NCBI RefSeq assembly: GCF_009903685.1
Contig: NZ_JAAABI010000006.1
Span: 96,252 to 160,251, forward strand
Direction: 5' to 3'
DNA length: 64,000 nucleotides
Origin: Flagellimonas ochracea
Lineage (GTDB): Bacteria > Bacteroidota > Bacteroidia > Flavobacteriales > Flavobacteriaceae
Below are positions 27,418 to 36,781 of this stretch, in pieces. Under the pieces are notes generated by a model that worked only from the letters and a program-made list of their open reading frames with translations, had not been told where the DNA came from and searched no databases. A program made the position numbers and the translations under genes. Position 1 is the first letter of the stretch; every line of letters begins with the position of its first letter.

Positions 27418-28874
27418 ATGAAAAATTCCTTTTATCAAATCCGGATTATTTCCATTCTTGTTCTCATCATCAGCAGCATAGGTATTCTGAAAGCACAAGT
27501 AAAATATGAAGTGCAGCTTAGCGACTACTCAAAAATTCATGTTATTGCTTATATGGAAACTTCCGAAAATCGTCTCTATATGCCTATTCAAATTCCAAAC
27601 GACTTGCCAAATGGTCCGGCCAGTTTTGTACGGAACTTAAATATTCATGACCAAAACGGAAATGTTGCCATTTTAAACGCTTTTAACAAAGAAGATTTTT
27701 ATGAGTGGCATCTCGAAAATCATGAAGAAAAGATTGTTGTGGAATATGATCTTCTGATTGAGCATTATTTGTATAATCGGCCATTTGGGTTGGAGGAAGT
27801 TGCTAATCGAGAAGAAGACGGGGTTATGATCATTGGAAAATATCTTTTTATAATACCCTCTTGGGATGAAGGCAATTCGAATAATGTTGAATTTATTTTG
27901 CCTGAATCCTGGAAAGTTAGTACTGCTCGGACGAATAACAATTCACAAATGAAATTCCAAAGGGTTAAAGGAATTGATTTACGTGAAAATGTAATTTATA
28001 TCGGCGAGCACAAAGAAGAGACTATAAAAATTGGTGGGGTAAACTTAAGGGTCATTATAGGAGCATCTCTGGAAGCCAAAAGAGAGACAATCCTTTACTA
28101 CCTAAAACCAAATATGGTTGCAATTAGAGATTTGTTTGGTGGAACACCGAGGGATTATTACCTAATCGTTTTTAACGAAGGGGAGATTGCCGGCGGAGCC
28201 TTTAATCAGAGCTATAGCATGTTATTTGAAAAACCTATTAGTGATAACAGTTCGGTGCTATGGGGACATGGAATGATACATGAAACATTTCATCTGTGGA
28301 ATGGGAGAAATTAATTCCAAAAGAACAAATGGAATGGTTTAGAGAAGGCGTCACCGAATATTTAAGCATACAAGTGCAAGCTTTAAATGGTTCAATGTCA
28401 AAAAATACCATTGAGAAGAAGATTGAAAATTCATACAGAAGATATTTTTTGTCTACCGTAATGGGGCAAAGTATGTCACTCCAAAGGGCAGGTGACAACA
28501 AGCACAAGAACAGGATGAAAGTCTATGGTCTTGGAACATTTTTTTCTCTAATACTTGATATTGAGATTAGAAGTGCGAATGTAAACAAAGCCGGATTAAG
28601 AGAGGTACTACGTAGTATGTATCAAGATTTTGCTATGAAAGACAAAATGTACAGCTTGGAGGATATAATCAAATATGTAAACAAGGTCGCTGAAATCGAT
28701 TTGACATTATTATTTGACAAATATGTTATGGGCACGGAGATACTAAATCCTAAAATGCATCTGGCTAAAGCAGGATTACAAATTACAAAAATGTATGATG
28801 AAACATACATAGCCCCATCTGGGAAGGCAGATAATTTGGCGAAAAAAATAAGAAGGTCAATTTACAACTACTAA
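27418..28874 (+). pseudogene. Secreted HExxH metallopeptidase (M61/gluzincin-like) split by a 1-base frameshift
   Basis: The first frame (27418-28314) starts with a signal peptide (ISILVLIISSIGILKAQ) and reaches the zinc motif IHETFHLWNG, then hits TAA. The second frame (to 28874) continues EKLIPKEQMEWFREGVTEYL, where the Glu of WFREG is the expected third zinc ligand. Adding one G to the GGG at 28303-28305 gives an uninterrupted protein of about 485 residues reading LWNGEKLIPKEQ. The break is thus a single base lost from a G run: real mutation, phase-variable tract or sequencing error. Domain order (beta-rich N-terminal part, then HExxH...E) fits M61-type aminopeptidases, without a visible PDZ domain. 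Confidence 0.75.
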
Positions 28875-28911
28875 ATAGCACATCTTTCCTAATTGTAAAA
28901 ACGATAAGAAC

Positions 28912-30678
28912 ATGACAATTTCCAATTTAATTCGTTTATCACTATGCATACTGACAAGTATGCTATTTGGCCTTTTTCAACTGAAATCACAAAATGTTTC
29001 AGAAAAGTCACTCCCGGAAATACAAAGTGCAGAGCAATTGATAATTGAGGGTGTCAATGTGATCAGTATGTTATCAGATGCTATTAGTTATAATCAAAAT
29101 GTCTATATATCTAAAGGTGTAATTGATAGCATAATACCGTCAAAATATCAATTACACGAAACTGACCCAACGACCTTAGTTATCAATGGCAAATTAAAAT
29201 TTTTAATCCCCGGGTTAATGGATGCACATGCCCATATTGACGAGGTCTTTACAGGTGAATTTTATAGCGACGCCCCTATTTACTTATCGTACGGAGTGAC
29301 ATCTTTAATCAACCTAAATGGAAACAAAAGAATTCTTGATTTCAGAAATGGTCTTTCGAAGGGGTCAATAGAGGGTTGGTATCCACGAATTTTTACGGCA
29401 GGAAATTATATAAATGAACCTTTTTTCACTTCACCAATGGAAGTAGAAAATGAAGTAATCAGGCAAGTAGAAGCGGGATTTGATCTTATTAAAACCCATG
29501 GCTCCCTGAGCAGTGAATCATTTGAGCGCTTGCATAATGTATCTAATAAAAATAATATCCCGGTAATTGGCCATGCCCCACGCAACTTATCAATATCAGA
29601 AGTATGGAAGAACAAGCATAATCTTGCACATGGCGAGGAATTTATGTATACCGCTTTTCAGCCGATTATTACCAGACAATGGCAGATACTTTTTTTTGCG
29701 GGGATATTATCTTTAATAGCACTTGTGATAATCGAGGTTTTTCACCTTTTCTTTCATTTGATTTTAAAAAAGAAAAAACTTCATAGGTTTAAAACAAGAT
29801 TTTATTCTGGAAAAGTAATCCTGGCCCACTTTGTTTTTATCCTGTTATTTTTATTTTCTGTTCCTCCTGTAAATGGATATTTCTTTGATAGTGTACTCGT
29901 TCGGATTGTTTTGATTTTATTACTGTTTTCTATGGGCATTCTTTTTTTTAAGAATGTCAATGATGTCAAAACGATAAAAACCTTTAGATATAGAGCAATA
30001 AACTTGTTGGTGCTGCTATTACTGGTTTCATCCTTTTATCTGACTGTACAGTCTTGTAAAACCTTACCATGGTATATCGATAAGGTAGCCACAAAGGCCA
30101 AAGAGGCGGAGATTTTTGTTTGCCCTAACCTGACTGCCTATCACTATATTGCGTTGCATCATAATGATTCTTTATTAAAGGAAATAAGGGCAAGAAAAGA
30201 AATGAATTTGATCAATTCATATTCCAAGGAGTGGTGGGATAGAGAGGCACAAACAGGTAGAAATATAAAAAAAATCATAGCCAAAGGGTTTATCAGACAG
30301 AAAGAACTTTTGAACTGTACTACCAGGGCATTGTTCGACCAAGATGTCCCATTACTGGCTGGAACGGATACTGGAATTCCATGGGTTATTCCGGGCAGAT
30401 CAATGCATGAAGAGCTGGAGTTTTTAGCGGACACCGGAATACCGCCTTATGAAGCATTAAAAACAGCAACATTAAATGTGGCTCAGTTTTTAAAAAAAGA
30501 TTCCATTCTGGGAACAATAGAAAAAGGCAAGTATGCCGATCTCGTCTTACTTGATGCAAATCCATTGGATAATATTACAAACTCACAAAAAATAAGTGCA
30601 GTTATTTATAGAGGGCAGTATATATCATCAGAAATGATTTCTAATACTTTATCAATTATTGAAGAGAACAATAATTAA
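28912..30678 (+). CDS. Amidohydrolase-superfamily protein with an inserted membrane domain
   Basis: 588 residues. An N-terminal hydrophobic signal or anchor (8-27) precedes the amidohydrolase beta-sandwich and barrel start: LIPGLMDAHAHIDEVF (metal HxH), LIKTHGS (bridging Lys), IGHAPRNL and AHGEEF. The barrel is then interrupted by about 130 residues with four hydrophobic helices (LFFAGILSLIALVIIEVFHL, VILAHFVFILLFLFSV, VRIVLILLLFSMGILFF, INLLVLLLLVSSFYL). It resumes with PNLTAYHYIA, the metal Asp in LAGTDTGIP and the C-terminal sandwich KYADLVLLDANPL. All metal residues are present, so it is probably active. Substrate unknown. It follows the peptidase gene by 37 bases. Confidence 0.8.
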   Translation: MTISNLIRLSLCILTSMLFGLFQLKSQNVSEKSLPEIQSAEQLIIEGVNVISMLSDAISYNQNVYISKGVIDSIIPSKYQLHETDPTTLVINGKLKFLIPGLMDAHAHIDEVFTGEFYSDAPIYLSYGVTSLINLNGNKRILDFRNGLSKGSIEGWYPRIFTAGNYINEPFFTSPMEVENEVIRQVEAGFDLIKTHGSLSSESFERLHNVSNKNNIPVIGHAPRNLSISEVWKNKHNLAHGEEFMYTAFQPIITRQWQILFFAGILSLIALVIIEVFHLFFHLILKKKKLHRFKTRFYSGKVILAHFVFILLFLFSVPPVNGYFFDSVLVRIVLILLLFSMGILFFKNVNDVKTIKTFRYRAINLLVLLLLVSSFYLTVQSCKTLPWYIDKVATKAKEAEIFVCPNLTAYHYIALHHNDSLLKEIRARKEMNLINSYSKEWWDREAQTGRNIKKIIAKGFIRQKELLNCTTRALFDQDVPLLAGTDTGIPWVIPGRSMHEELEFLADTGIPPYEALKTATLNVAQFLKKDSILGTIEKGKYADLVLLDANPLDNITNSQKISAVIYRGQYISSEMISNTLSIIEENNN

Positions 30679-30779
30679 ATCTAGGTATTTGCCAATGGTC
30701 ATTTTGTAGCCTTGCCCTTTTTGTAAGTTTCCCTAAAAACAGCTACGGTCAAAATTAGAATAACCTTGAATTTGGAGAC

Positions 30780-31046
30780 ATGAAAAGAAGCAGGTTCACC
30801 AAGACCCAAGTGGTCAAGATCTTAAAACAGCACGAGGCGGGCATTTCCGTTAAGGAACTGTTCAAGGAACATGGCATCAGTGCAGCCACATTCTGCAATT
30901 GGAAGGGCAAATACGAGGGCATGGACACCTCACAATTGAGGAAGCTAAAGGAAATGGTAGTGGAACTGTCCCGCTACATGCAGATGTACGCAGAATTGGC
31001 CCATCAGAACTATGTCTTGAAAGACTTGATTGAAAAAAAGCTTTAG
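30780..31046 (+). CDS. IS3-family OrfA
   Basis: 88 residues: the HTH_8/transposase_8 helix-turn-helix (RFTKTQVVKILKQHEAGISV, KELFKEHGISAATFCNWKGK) and a leucine-rich zipper-like tail (ELAHQNYVLKDLIEKKL). It binds the IS ends. Complete, but its partner orfB is broken. Confidence 0.85.
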   Translation: MKRSRFTKTQVVKILKQHEAGISVKELFKEHGISAATFCNWKGKYEGMDTSQLRKLKEMVVELSRYMQMYAELAHQNYVLKDLIEKKL

Positions 31047-31064
31047 GGTCGGCCGATAAACGTT

Positions 31065-31845
31065 CCTCCGCGGATTTCCTTGTCTCCGAGCACCGAATGG
31101 GCTTAAGGACGGCCTGTGTCCTATTGTGCCTGAGCACCTCGATATACTATTACCGTCCCAAGGAAAAAGGAAGATGGGGACATTGTTGGGGCGCTTGAGC
31201 GGTTGGCCCAAGAACATCCTACCTATGGGTTCAGGAAAATGTTACTGATGCTTCGTCTCCAAGGACATCTATGGAACCATAAAGTTGTCTATAGGGTCTA
31301 CAAGCAGATGGGACTCAACGTCAGGTATAAGCAAAAGCACAGGGTTCCAATACGGGTGAGAGAGCCGCTGACCCCGTCCATTGGACAGAATATTGTCTGG
31401 AGCGTTGACTTAATGCAGGACAGCTTGGCCTATGGCAAGACATTCCAGGTGCTGAACGTCATCGACTACTTTAACAGTGAAGCTCTTTGGAGCATTTCCG
31501 ATGTCTCAATCGGTTCACGGAGATTGGTCAGGGAACTGGACAGGCTGGTGGCATTCAGGGGGAGACCATCCGTTATTCGGGTGGACAACGGGTCCGGAGT
31601 TCACTTCTGCCAAATTCCAGCTTTGGTGCAAGGCACAAGATATCGAGATCAAGTATATCCAACCCGGAAAACCTGTCCAGAACAGCCTTATCGAACGCTT
31701 CAATAGGAGCTACCGACAGGAGGTGGGCAATGCCTATCTGTTCGAATCACTGGAATAGGAACAGGTAACGATGTTGACCGAACAATGGATGGAACATTAC
31801 AATGAAAAGAGACCCCATGAGGCGCTACAAAAACTGACGCCATAG
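31065..31845 (+). pseudogene. IS3-family OrfB transposase, frameshifted
   Basis: Pieces in several frames add up to a normal OrfB. The start SSADFLVSEHRMGLRTACVL shifts frame near 31150-31165 (SIYYYRPKEK, then EDGDIVGALERLAQEHPTYG). The core includes IVWSVDLMQDSLAYGKTF. One extra G in the GGG near 31590 shifts VDNG away from PEFTSAKFQLWCKAQ, and TAG codons stand at 31756-31758 and 31843-31845. The DDE residues are recognisable but the gene cannot make a protein. Confidence 0.8.
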
Positions 31846-31941
31846 AAGTTTTTAAGGAAATATGAAAAAGCTAGCTTTTCCTTATCAAACAATAATGTAA
31901 TTTGTATAACCTAACTTGTAGCTAATCTAGGGGTACTTACA

Positions 31942-32351
31942 GTTCCCTTTCAGCCATCTTTCAGCCATCATTTTATGGGACTACACGATATTCCCTTTGG
32001 CCTCAAAATAATATACTTGGGAATTGATTCATGTGGCGTTTTCCGAAAATTGATCTAACCCTGAATCCAACTTCTTATTTGGTCATCCCCCATTCCCTTA
32101 CAAAAATCATTTCGGCAATTTTAATGGAGCCGCTTACTGAACCAGTGTTGCTAGGAATGTTTGAATGGGTATCTGTGCAGGAATTAAAAAAGAAACCAAT
32201 GCAGCCGCCAGTATCAAAATTGATTTTCTCAAAATTCTAATCTTTTATTGACAAACACTACTTATCAATAGACCAAGGCATAATTTATCGATGAAGTAAA
32301 CACAATTGGATTTATGGGCTATTTATCCAATTAACCATGCCTCCCAAACCG
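31942..32351. other. Intergenic region between the IS relic and the hydrolase-TPR gene
   Basis: No gene that I can support. On the minus strand near 32150-32240 a short open stretch reads LRKSILILAAALVSFLIP, then AQIPIQ, and stops. It looks like the signal peptide of a lost secreted protein. Confidence 0.4.
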
Positions 32352-34046
32352 TTACACTTTCTTTAAAAAGTCATGGGCCAGTCCCTCATATCTTTTATCT
32401 GGATTTAGTTCCAAACATCTATTGAAATAATGTTTTGCTTCCCCAAATTCGGATAGCCAAAAATACCCCAATCCCAAATTGAAGTTGGCCATATAATTTT
32501 CTGGATATAATTTTTGATTAAGCTCAAAATATTTGATTCCTTCTTCCGGTAGCTCAGACATGAAAAGTCTGTGAGCGGAATGATTGATCTGCTCATAAGT
32601 AAAGCTACAGTCCCCATTAAATTCATAAATGGTCTTGAACATGATTCCTGATTCGTTAGGGGTAATATGTGAAACTACATCATTGTAAAAGGATTTAGGA
32701 TAAAATTCACCATAAAGTTCAAGTATTTCGTTTCCTAGTTTTTCATTGGACTTAAGAACATTGAACACAATCTTTCTAAATTCACCTTCTGGGTATGGAA
32801 ATTTACCGTTGGAAGTATTTAGGCTAGTTAAAAAAACCTTGATACTTTTCTGATCTTCTTTAAATAGGGCTTGGGTCAATTCCTTGGGTCGGGGAAGCCC
32901 TTTTTTAGATTTAAATTTCACACCCATTTTCTTATCCCTTAAAGAGACTATTAGCTTTTTTGCGACCATATCACCAAATTTTAAATCCTCATGGAATACG
33001 CCTTGGAGAAAAGCGAGGGTATAATTGCATATTAGGTTATAGCCAAATATTTTCTTCTCCATGTCAGCTTCACTGAGAGCACTATGTGTTAAGTTTAACT
33101 TAAGGAATTGGGAAGCTAAATCCGTGTGGGTCAAGAAGGGTAAATCGAATACATAGCTGTCGCTATAAACGAGCTTTTCATAAAAAGGAAGTGAATGAAT
33201 AAATGTCTCCGAGTTAATAAACAGGGTCGGCATTTTAAAATTGGAATAGTCGTAATAGGGGGAATCCTTGAAAATACCATAAAGTTCGTGAACACTTGGA
33301 TCAAGCCCTATCCAGGCTTTAATGGCAACATCCCTGGAGGCGACAAAAACATTGGACAGTCCTCCAAGACTAAATCCTGCAACTGCCAATTTACCGGCAT
33401 CTGCATTTGATAATCCAATAGCCGTGCCAATAAGGAACTCCATATCTCTTGCCTGCGTTGTAATCCCTAATTCATTTATGGGCATTTCCCGGGTTTTGGG
33501 CCCCATACTTGGACTGGATAGAACAATGAAACCATTACTTGCCAAAAACTCGAACAGTAATTCGTTTTCAAAAGTTGTTGACCACCAACTGGGCGCATAA
33601 ATTATTGTAGGGAATTTTCCCATAACAGGTTTTGCGTCCCAGCTTGCGAACACGTTTGAATTTAATTCCCGCAATAGTTGATTCTCCTCAATAGGGTCCG
33701 ATTCCCGTATGACCATTTGTCTCAAAGTGTCAGCATCTTTTAACAGGCCAGTTTCATGTGCTTTTAGAAGGTAATAGTCTTCATATTTCATTAAATCTGA
33801 TGACTCCGATTTTTCCGCAGGATACCATATCCCAATTTGCATTGGCCTATAATGATTCTTACCTTCTGGATGTTTCGTTTGCTTATGTTTTCCTTCAAAA
33901 TTTCTGGAATAGTCATAGGTATGGATTACTTTAAAACCCACATCATATGGCCCTAGGGGTTCACGGAGATCTAGAACGGTCTGGCCAAATCCTTGAAGGC
34001 AAACAATTGCACAAATGTTTAGAAAATGGAATTTTAAAGGTTTCAT
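32352..34046 (-). CDS. Secreted alpha/beta hydrolase (PAF-acetylhydrolase/dienelactone-hydrolase-like) with C-terminal TPRs
   Basis: 564 residues with a signal peptide. The N-terminal section DVGFKVIHTYDYSRNFEGKH and IGIWYPAE resembles platelet-activating-factor acetylhydrolase-like proteins. The strand FPTIIYAPSWWSTTFENELL and nucleophile elbow GFSLGG follow. The last 100 residues carry TPR units (INHSAHRLFMSELPEEGIKY, YMANFNLGLGYFWLSEFGEA). It is probably a periplasmic esterase with a protein-docking tail. It is divergent from the ECF sigma gene. Substrate unknown. Confidence 0.75.
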   Translation of the reverse strand: MKPLKFHFLNICAIVCLQGFGQTVLDLREPLGPYDVGFKVIHTYDYSRNFEGKHKQTKHPEGKNHYRPMQIGIWYPAEKSESSDLMKYEDYYLLKAHETGLLKDADTLRQMVIRESDPIEENQLLRELNSNVFASWDAKPVMGKFPTIIYAPSWWSTTFENELLFEFLASNGFIVLSSPSMGPKTREMPINELGITTQARDMEFLIGTAIGLSNADAGKLAVAGFSLGGLSNVFVASRDVAIKAWIGLDPSVHELYGIFKDSPYYDYSNFKMPTLFINSETFIHSLPFYEKLVYSDSYVFDLPFLTHTDLASQFLKLNLTHSALSEADMEKKIFGYNLICNYTLAFLQGVFHEDLKFGDMVAKKLIVSLRDKKMGVKFKSKKGLPRPKELTQALFKEDQKSIKVFLTSLNTSNGKFPYPEGEFRKIVFNVLKSNEKLGNEILELYGEFYPKSFYNDVVSHITPNESGIMFKTIYEFNGDCSFTYEQINHSAHRLFMSELPEEGIKYFELNQKLYPENYMANFNLGLGYFWLSEFGEAKHYFNRCLELNPDKRYEGLAHDFLKKV

Positions 34047-34244
34047 AATGTATTTATTAAAGTATGTGTTGTCAATCCTGGGAATCTATTTTTCGAATAG
34101 GCCATCTGGGACCCATTACATGAATTGTTATACTTTTATAATACATGGAAAGTAAATGGGTTGCACTGACAATTGAATTTTAGAAAAAAGAGGATTTTAT
34201 TGCAACTTAAAGGCAGTTTTTGCATTGTAGTACTAAACGTTTAA

Positions 34245-34760
34245 ATGTTGTTTGATAAACTTTATGATGAATACTATTCGGTCATTTTTAATTATTGTTT
34301 GAGACGTACGGGCGATTTTCACCAGGCGTATGATATTGCCTCACAAACTTTTTTAAAAGCATATTTAAAATTTGACAACTATGAGGAAAAGGGTATCCCG
34401 GTAGTCCACTGGTTCTATAGAATTGCCTCAAATGAGATCAATCTATTTTTTAGGTCGAAAAAATATAGCCCAACCTTGATCAAAAATGTATATGGAAATT
34501 ATTTGGAAGAATTACACTCTTATGAAATTGAAAAGGAAATTGAATCAGCGAATATTGAATTTGAAAAAAATATGGAATTCATAAAACTCCATCAGGCAGT
34601 TAAACAATTACCCACTAATTATTCCGATGTAATCAGTTTAAAGTACTTTGAAGGGATGACAATTTTAGAAATATCACAGATTTTAAAAAAAAAAGAAGGC
34701 ACGGTAAAGTCTTTACTTTCCCGCGGTATTTCGAAACTAAGAAAAATAATGACCAACTAA
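34245..34760 (+). CDS. ECF-type RNA polymerase sigma factor
   Basis: 171 residues. Region 2: FDKLYDEYYSVIFNYCLRRT, HQAYDIASQTFLKAYLKF and the -10 recognition helix area VVHWFYRIASNEINLFFR. Region 4: LPTNYSDVISLKYFEGMTIL and EISQILKKKEGTVKSLLSRG (helix-turn-helix). It directs RNA polymerase to a small set of promoters. The next gene, 11 bases downstream, is a small membrane protein that could hold it inactive. SusCD locus 2 starts 7 kb away and is a candidate target, though not directly adjacent. Confidence 0.9.
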   Translation: MLFDKLYDEYYSVIFNYCLRRTGDFHQAYDIASQTFLKAYLKFDNYEEKGIPVVHWFYRIASNEINLFFRSKKYSPTLIKNVYGNYLEELHSYEIEKEIESANIEFEKNMEFIKLHQAVKQLPTNYSDVISLKYFEGMTILEISQILKKKEGTVKSLLSRGISKLRKIMTN

Positions 34761-34771
34761 ATTATAGCTGA

Positions 34772-35239
34772 ATGTCAGATTTTGAAAGAAAATTAAAAGA
34801 AATAGAGGTCCCAAGTGTTGATGTCTCGAAGCACCAACAGGAATTTAGAATGGTTCTGTTGAATACAAAAAAGACTGCAATCACAGGTGGTCTTTTGATT
34901 TGCCTACCCTTTCTTTTTCTGGTTGGCTTAATGTTTAACAATTACACACAAATCGACATTAAGATGTTGACCTTCGTATATGATTGGATAGTTGAACATG
35001 ATAACAGGTTTGGTGACACGTCAATTCTGAATTGGATTATCCGAATGGTTTTTTTATTGGGGCCCATATTGGCAATTATTTTTAATCTTTTAGGAATTGT
35101 GCATGTTCGATATGAAAATTCTAAGAAGGAAATCATACTTTCCATAAGAGTAAAATGGTTGAATATTTTTATTATTCTGGTTTGTTTTGTTCTATTGTTC
35201 CTAATGCTGTCTTATTTGACGTCACAGACCGGTCGTTAA
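34772..35239 (+). CDS. Small two-helix membrane protein, putative anti-sigma partner
   Basis: 155 residues starting MSDFERKLKEIEVPSVDVSK. A cytoplasmic N-terminal segment of about 32 residues is followed by a hydrophobic helix (ITGGLLICLPFLFLVGLMFN), a loop, a second helix (MVFLLGPILAIIFNLLGIVH) and a third near the C-terminus (IFIILVCFVLLFLMLSYL). It lies 11 bases after the ECF sigma gene, where anti-sigma factors usually sit, but it shows no zinc-binding ASD motif or FecR domain. The anti-sigma role is inferred from position only. Confidence 0.6.
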   Translation: MSDFERKLKEIEVPSVDVSKHQQEFRMVLLNTKKTAITGGLLICLPFLFLVGLMFNNYTQIDIKMLTFVYDWIVEHDNRFGDTSILNWIIRMVFLLGPILAIIFNLLGIVHVRYENSKKEIILSIRVKWLNIFIILVCFVLLFLMLSYLTSQTGR

Positions 35240-35405
35240 ACATATAATTTGTCGCTACCAAAGTTCCGAATAATAAAAAAATCCATTTATAAGACAGTTT
35301 TAAAAAACTGTTGCCTTCCCTAAACATGTAGACTTAAACCCAAAAGTTTTAATGGACCAACAAATTTGACATCGAAAAATAGAGGTTTCTCCGGACAAGA
35401 CAGAA

Positions 35406-35433
35406 AAGGACATCCAAATGGATGCCCTTTTTA
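35406..35433. terminator. Terminator of SusCD locus 2
   Basis: AAGG-a-CATCC and GGATG-c-CCTT pair around AAAT with a single mismatch, with T runs on both sides. It lies just past the stop of the minus-strand lipoprotein gene at 35451 and could also stop plus-strand transcription from the sigma operon. Confidence 0.65.
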
Positions 35434-35450
35434 TGAAGATTGCAATCTGT

Positions 35451-36770
35451 TTATTCACAGACCAATAGTTCGACTGGACCTGGAGTGGGGTTAGGCCCAC
35501 CATCGGCAGCAGCCTTTCCGTTTGGATCTAAGATCCTGAAGATGTGTTCTTCCTCATAGGCCCCCGGTACATACTCGATTAACAAGGTAGTGGTGCCTTC
35601 CGGTACGGTAAAGGTGGCCTCTCCGCTCCCACCAGTTTCCAAGGTAAAGCTCTCGGTCTCCCCATCATCTATGGTTACATCGAATCTAGCCCCGTCCCAT
35701 CCATCTCCGAAGGTGTCGGTAAACTGGATGGTGTATTCCCCTGGAAACGGGGCATCGGCGTTGAGCTGGATACACTCGGTCACAATGACAGAGTCGAAGA
35801 ACTCCTCTCCGATACCGTTCTCATCGTCCACGGTGACCACGCGGCCATCAAAAGTTATCAACTCGTAGCGCAGGTTGAAGCCATCATTGAGCCCAAGGTC
35901 ATCAAAGGTAAGGTTCGGCCCATAGAGATCGTCCAACGTAACGACAAAGTCGTAGGTTGCGATAGCTGTTTCGGCATCAACCATGAAATCGGACATTAAA
36001 TCGAAGGTATCGAAAAGTGCCTCATCCTCAGAGAGGTCGTCTTCTCCTTCATCAATACTGCGGTCGACGAACCTACGGTACACGTTCACGGTTTGGACAA
36101 GGCCATTGGCAACCAAGGTCGAGTCGCCGATAATAATGGTCACGGCATAATCCTCGTTAGGATTGGTGAGCGATACCTCGTTGGCATTTACGTCCTCAAG
36201 TTCAAACTCAATACCATCGTCCACAGTATAGGAGTACTGGTAGGGCGAACTGAAGAAGGAACCTCCACTCACGTTACCCGTTGTGCTGTCGGCCCCGAAG
36301 GAACGCCCATCGGTAAGGAACAGCTCCATATCGACTACAAACTGGTCTCCAGGCAGTACATCTGTCACCGAAAGCCCCACAACGTTCAACAGCTCCCCAA
36401 AGGTGATCCTGTAGTCGAAACTGGGGAGCCCGTCGGTGCTACCGAACTCGGTGATCGTGGCCAAGGCCGTCCCAGAACTTGAATTCCCTCCCGCGTTGTT
36501 GTCGTTGAAGCTCAGGGTAATCTCTACACGATCCAAAAGACCGCCTTTTTCTCGATCTTGTTCCTGGATGGACCAAGTCAGTTCAACATCCTCGTCAAAC
36601 ATGTCCAGGGCCCCTGTCTGGTCCAAGGTCCTGAGGATTGCACCAGCGGTGAAATTGTCCTGCACGAACAGGGTCACCTTGTCGTCCTCGCTACAGGCGG
36701 CCATAAGGACGCCGATCGCGAGCAGTATATATATCTTGAAATTTTTCATGAATTTTAAATTTTTGTTCAT
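35451..36770 (-). CDS. SusCD-associated surface lipoprotein with C-terminal beta-sandwich
   Basis: 439 residues with lipoprotein signal (LLAIGVLMAACSEDD); a start at the second Met (residue 8) is equally possible. The N-terminal part resembles the locus-1 lipoprotein (GAILRTLDQTGALDMFD, GSFFSSPYQYSY). A longer C-terminal half ends in a domain with TDTFGDGWDGARFDVTIDDG, a pattern seen in beta-sandwich modules of secreted Bacteroidota proteins. It probably binds ligand at the cell surface beside SusC/SusD. Very acidic overall. Follows SusD by 11 bases. Confidence 0.7.
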   Translation of the reverse strand: MNKNLKFMKNFKIYILLAIGVLMAACSEDDKVTLFVQDNFTAGAILRTLDQTGALDMFDEDVELTWSIQEQDREKGGLLDRVEITLSFNDNNAGGNSSSGTALATITEFGSTDGLPSFDYRITFGELLNVVGLSVTDVLPGDQFVVDMELFLTDGRSFGADSTTGNVSGGSFFSSPYQYSYTVDDGIEFELEDVNANEVSLTNPNEDYAVTIIIGDSTLVANGLVQTVNVYRRFVDRSIDEGEDDLSEDEALFDTFDLMSDFMVDAETAIATYDFVVTLDDLYGPNLTFDDLGLNDGFNLRYELITFDGRVVTVDDENGIGEEFFDSVIVTECIQLNADAPFPGEYTIQFTDTFGDGWDGARFDVTIDDGETESFTLETGGSGEATFTVPEGTTTLLIEYVPGAYEEEHIFRILDPNGKAAADGGPNPTPGPVELLVCE

Positions 36771-36781
36771 TGCAATTTTTA

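Larger units (their letters stand above)
30722..31941 (+). mobile_element. Decayed IS3-family insertion sequence
   Basis: The terminal inverted repeats are still visible: left TGTAAGTTTCCCTA followed by AGCTAC, right (inverted) TGTAAGTACCCCTA followed by AGCTAC. orfA is intact but orfB has at least two frameshifts and two stops. It is a different IS3 subgroup from the element at 14.5 kb, since neither ends nor proteins match. Confidence 0.7.

Noticed and set aside
32031..32240. Open frame of 69 codons on the plus strand
   Set aside because: The minus strand of the same stretch looks more protein-like (a signal-peptide relic), so the plus frame is probably a shadow.
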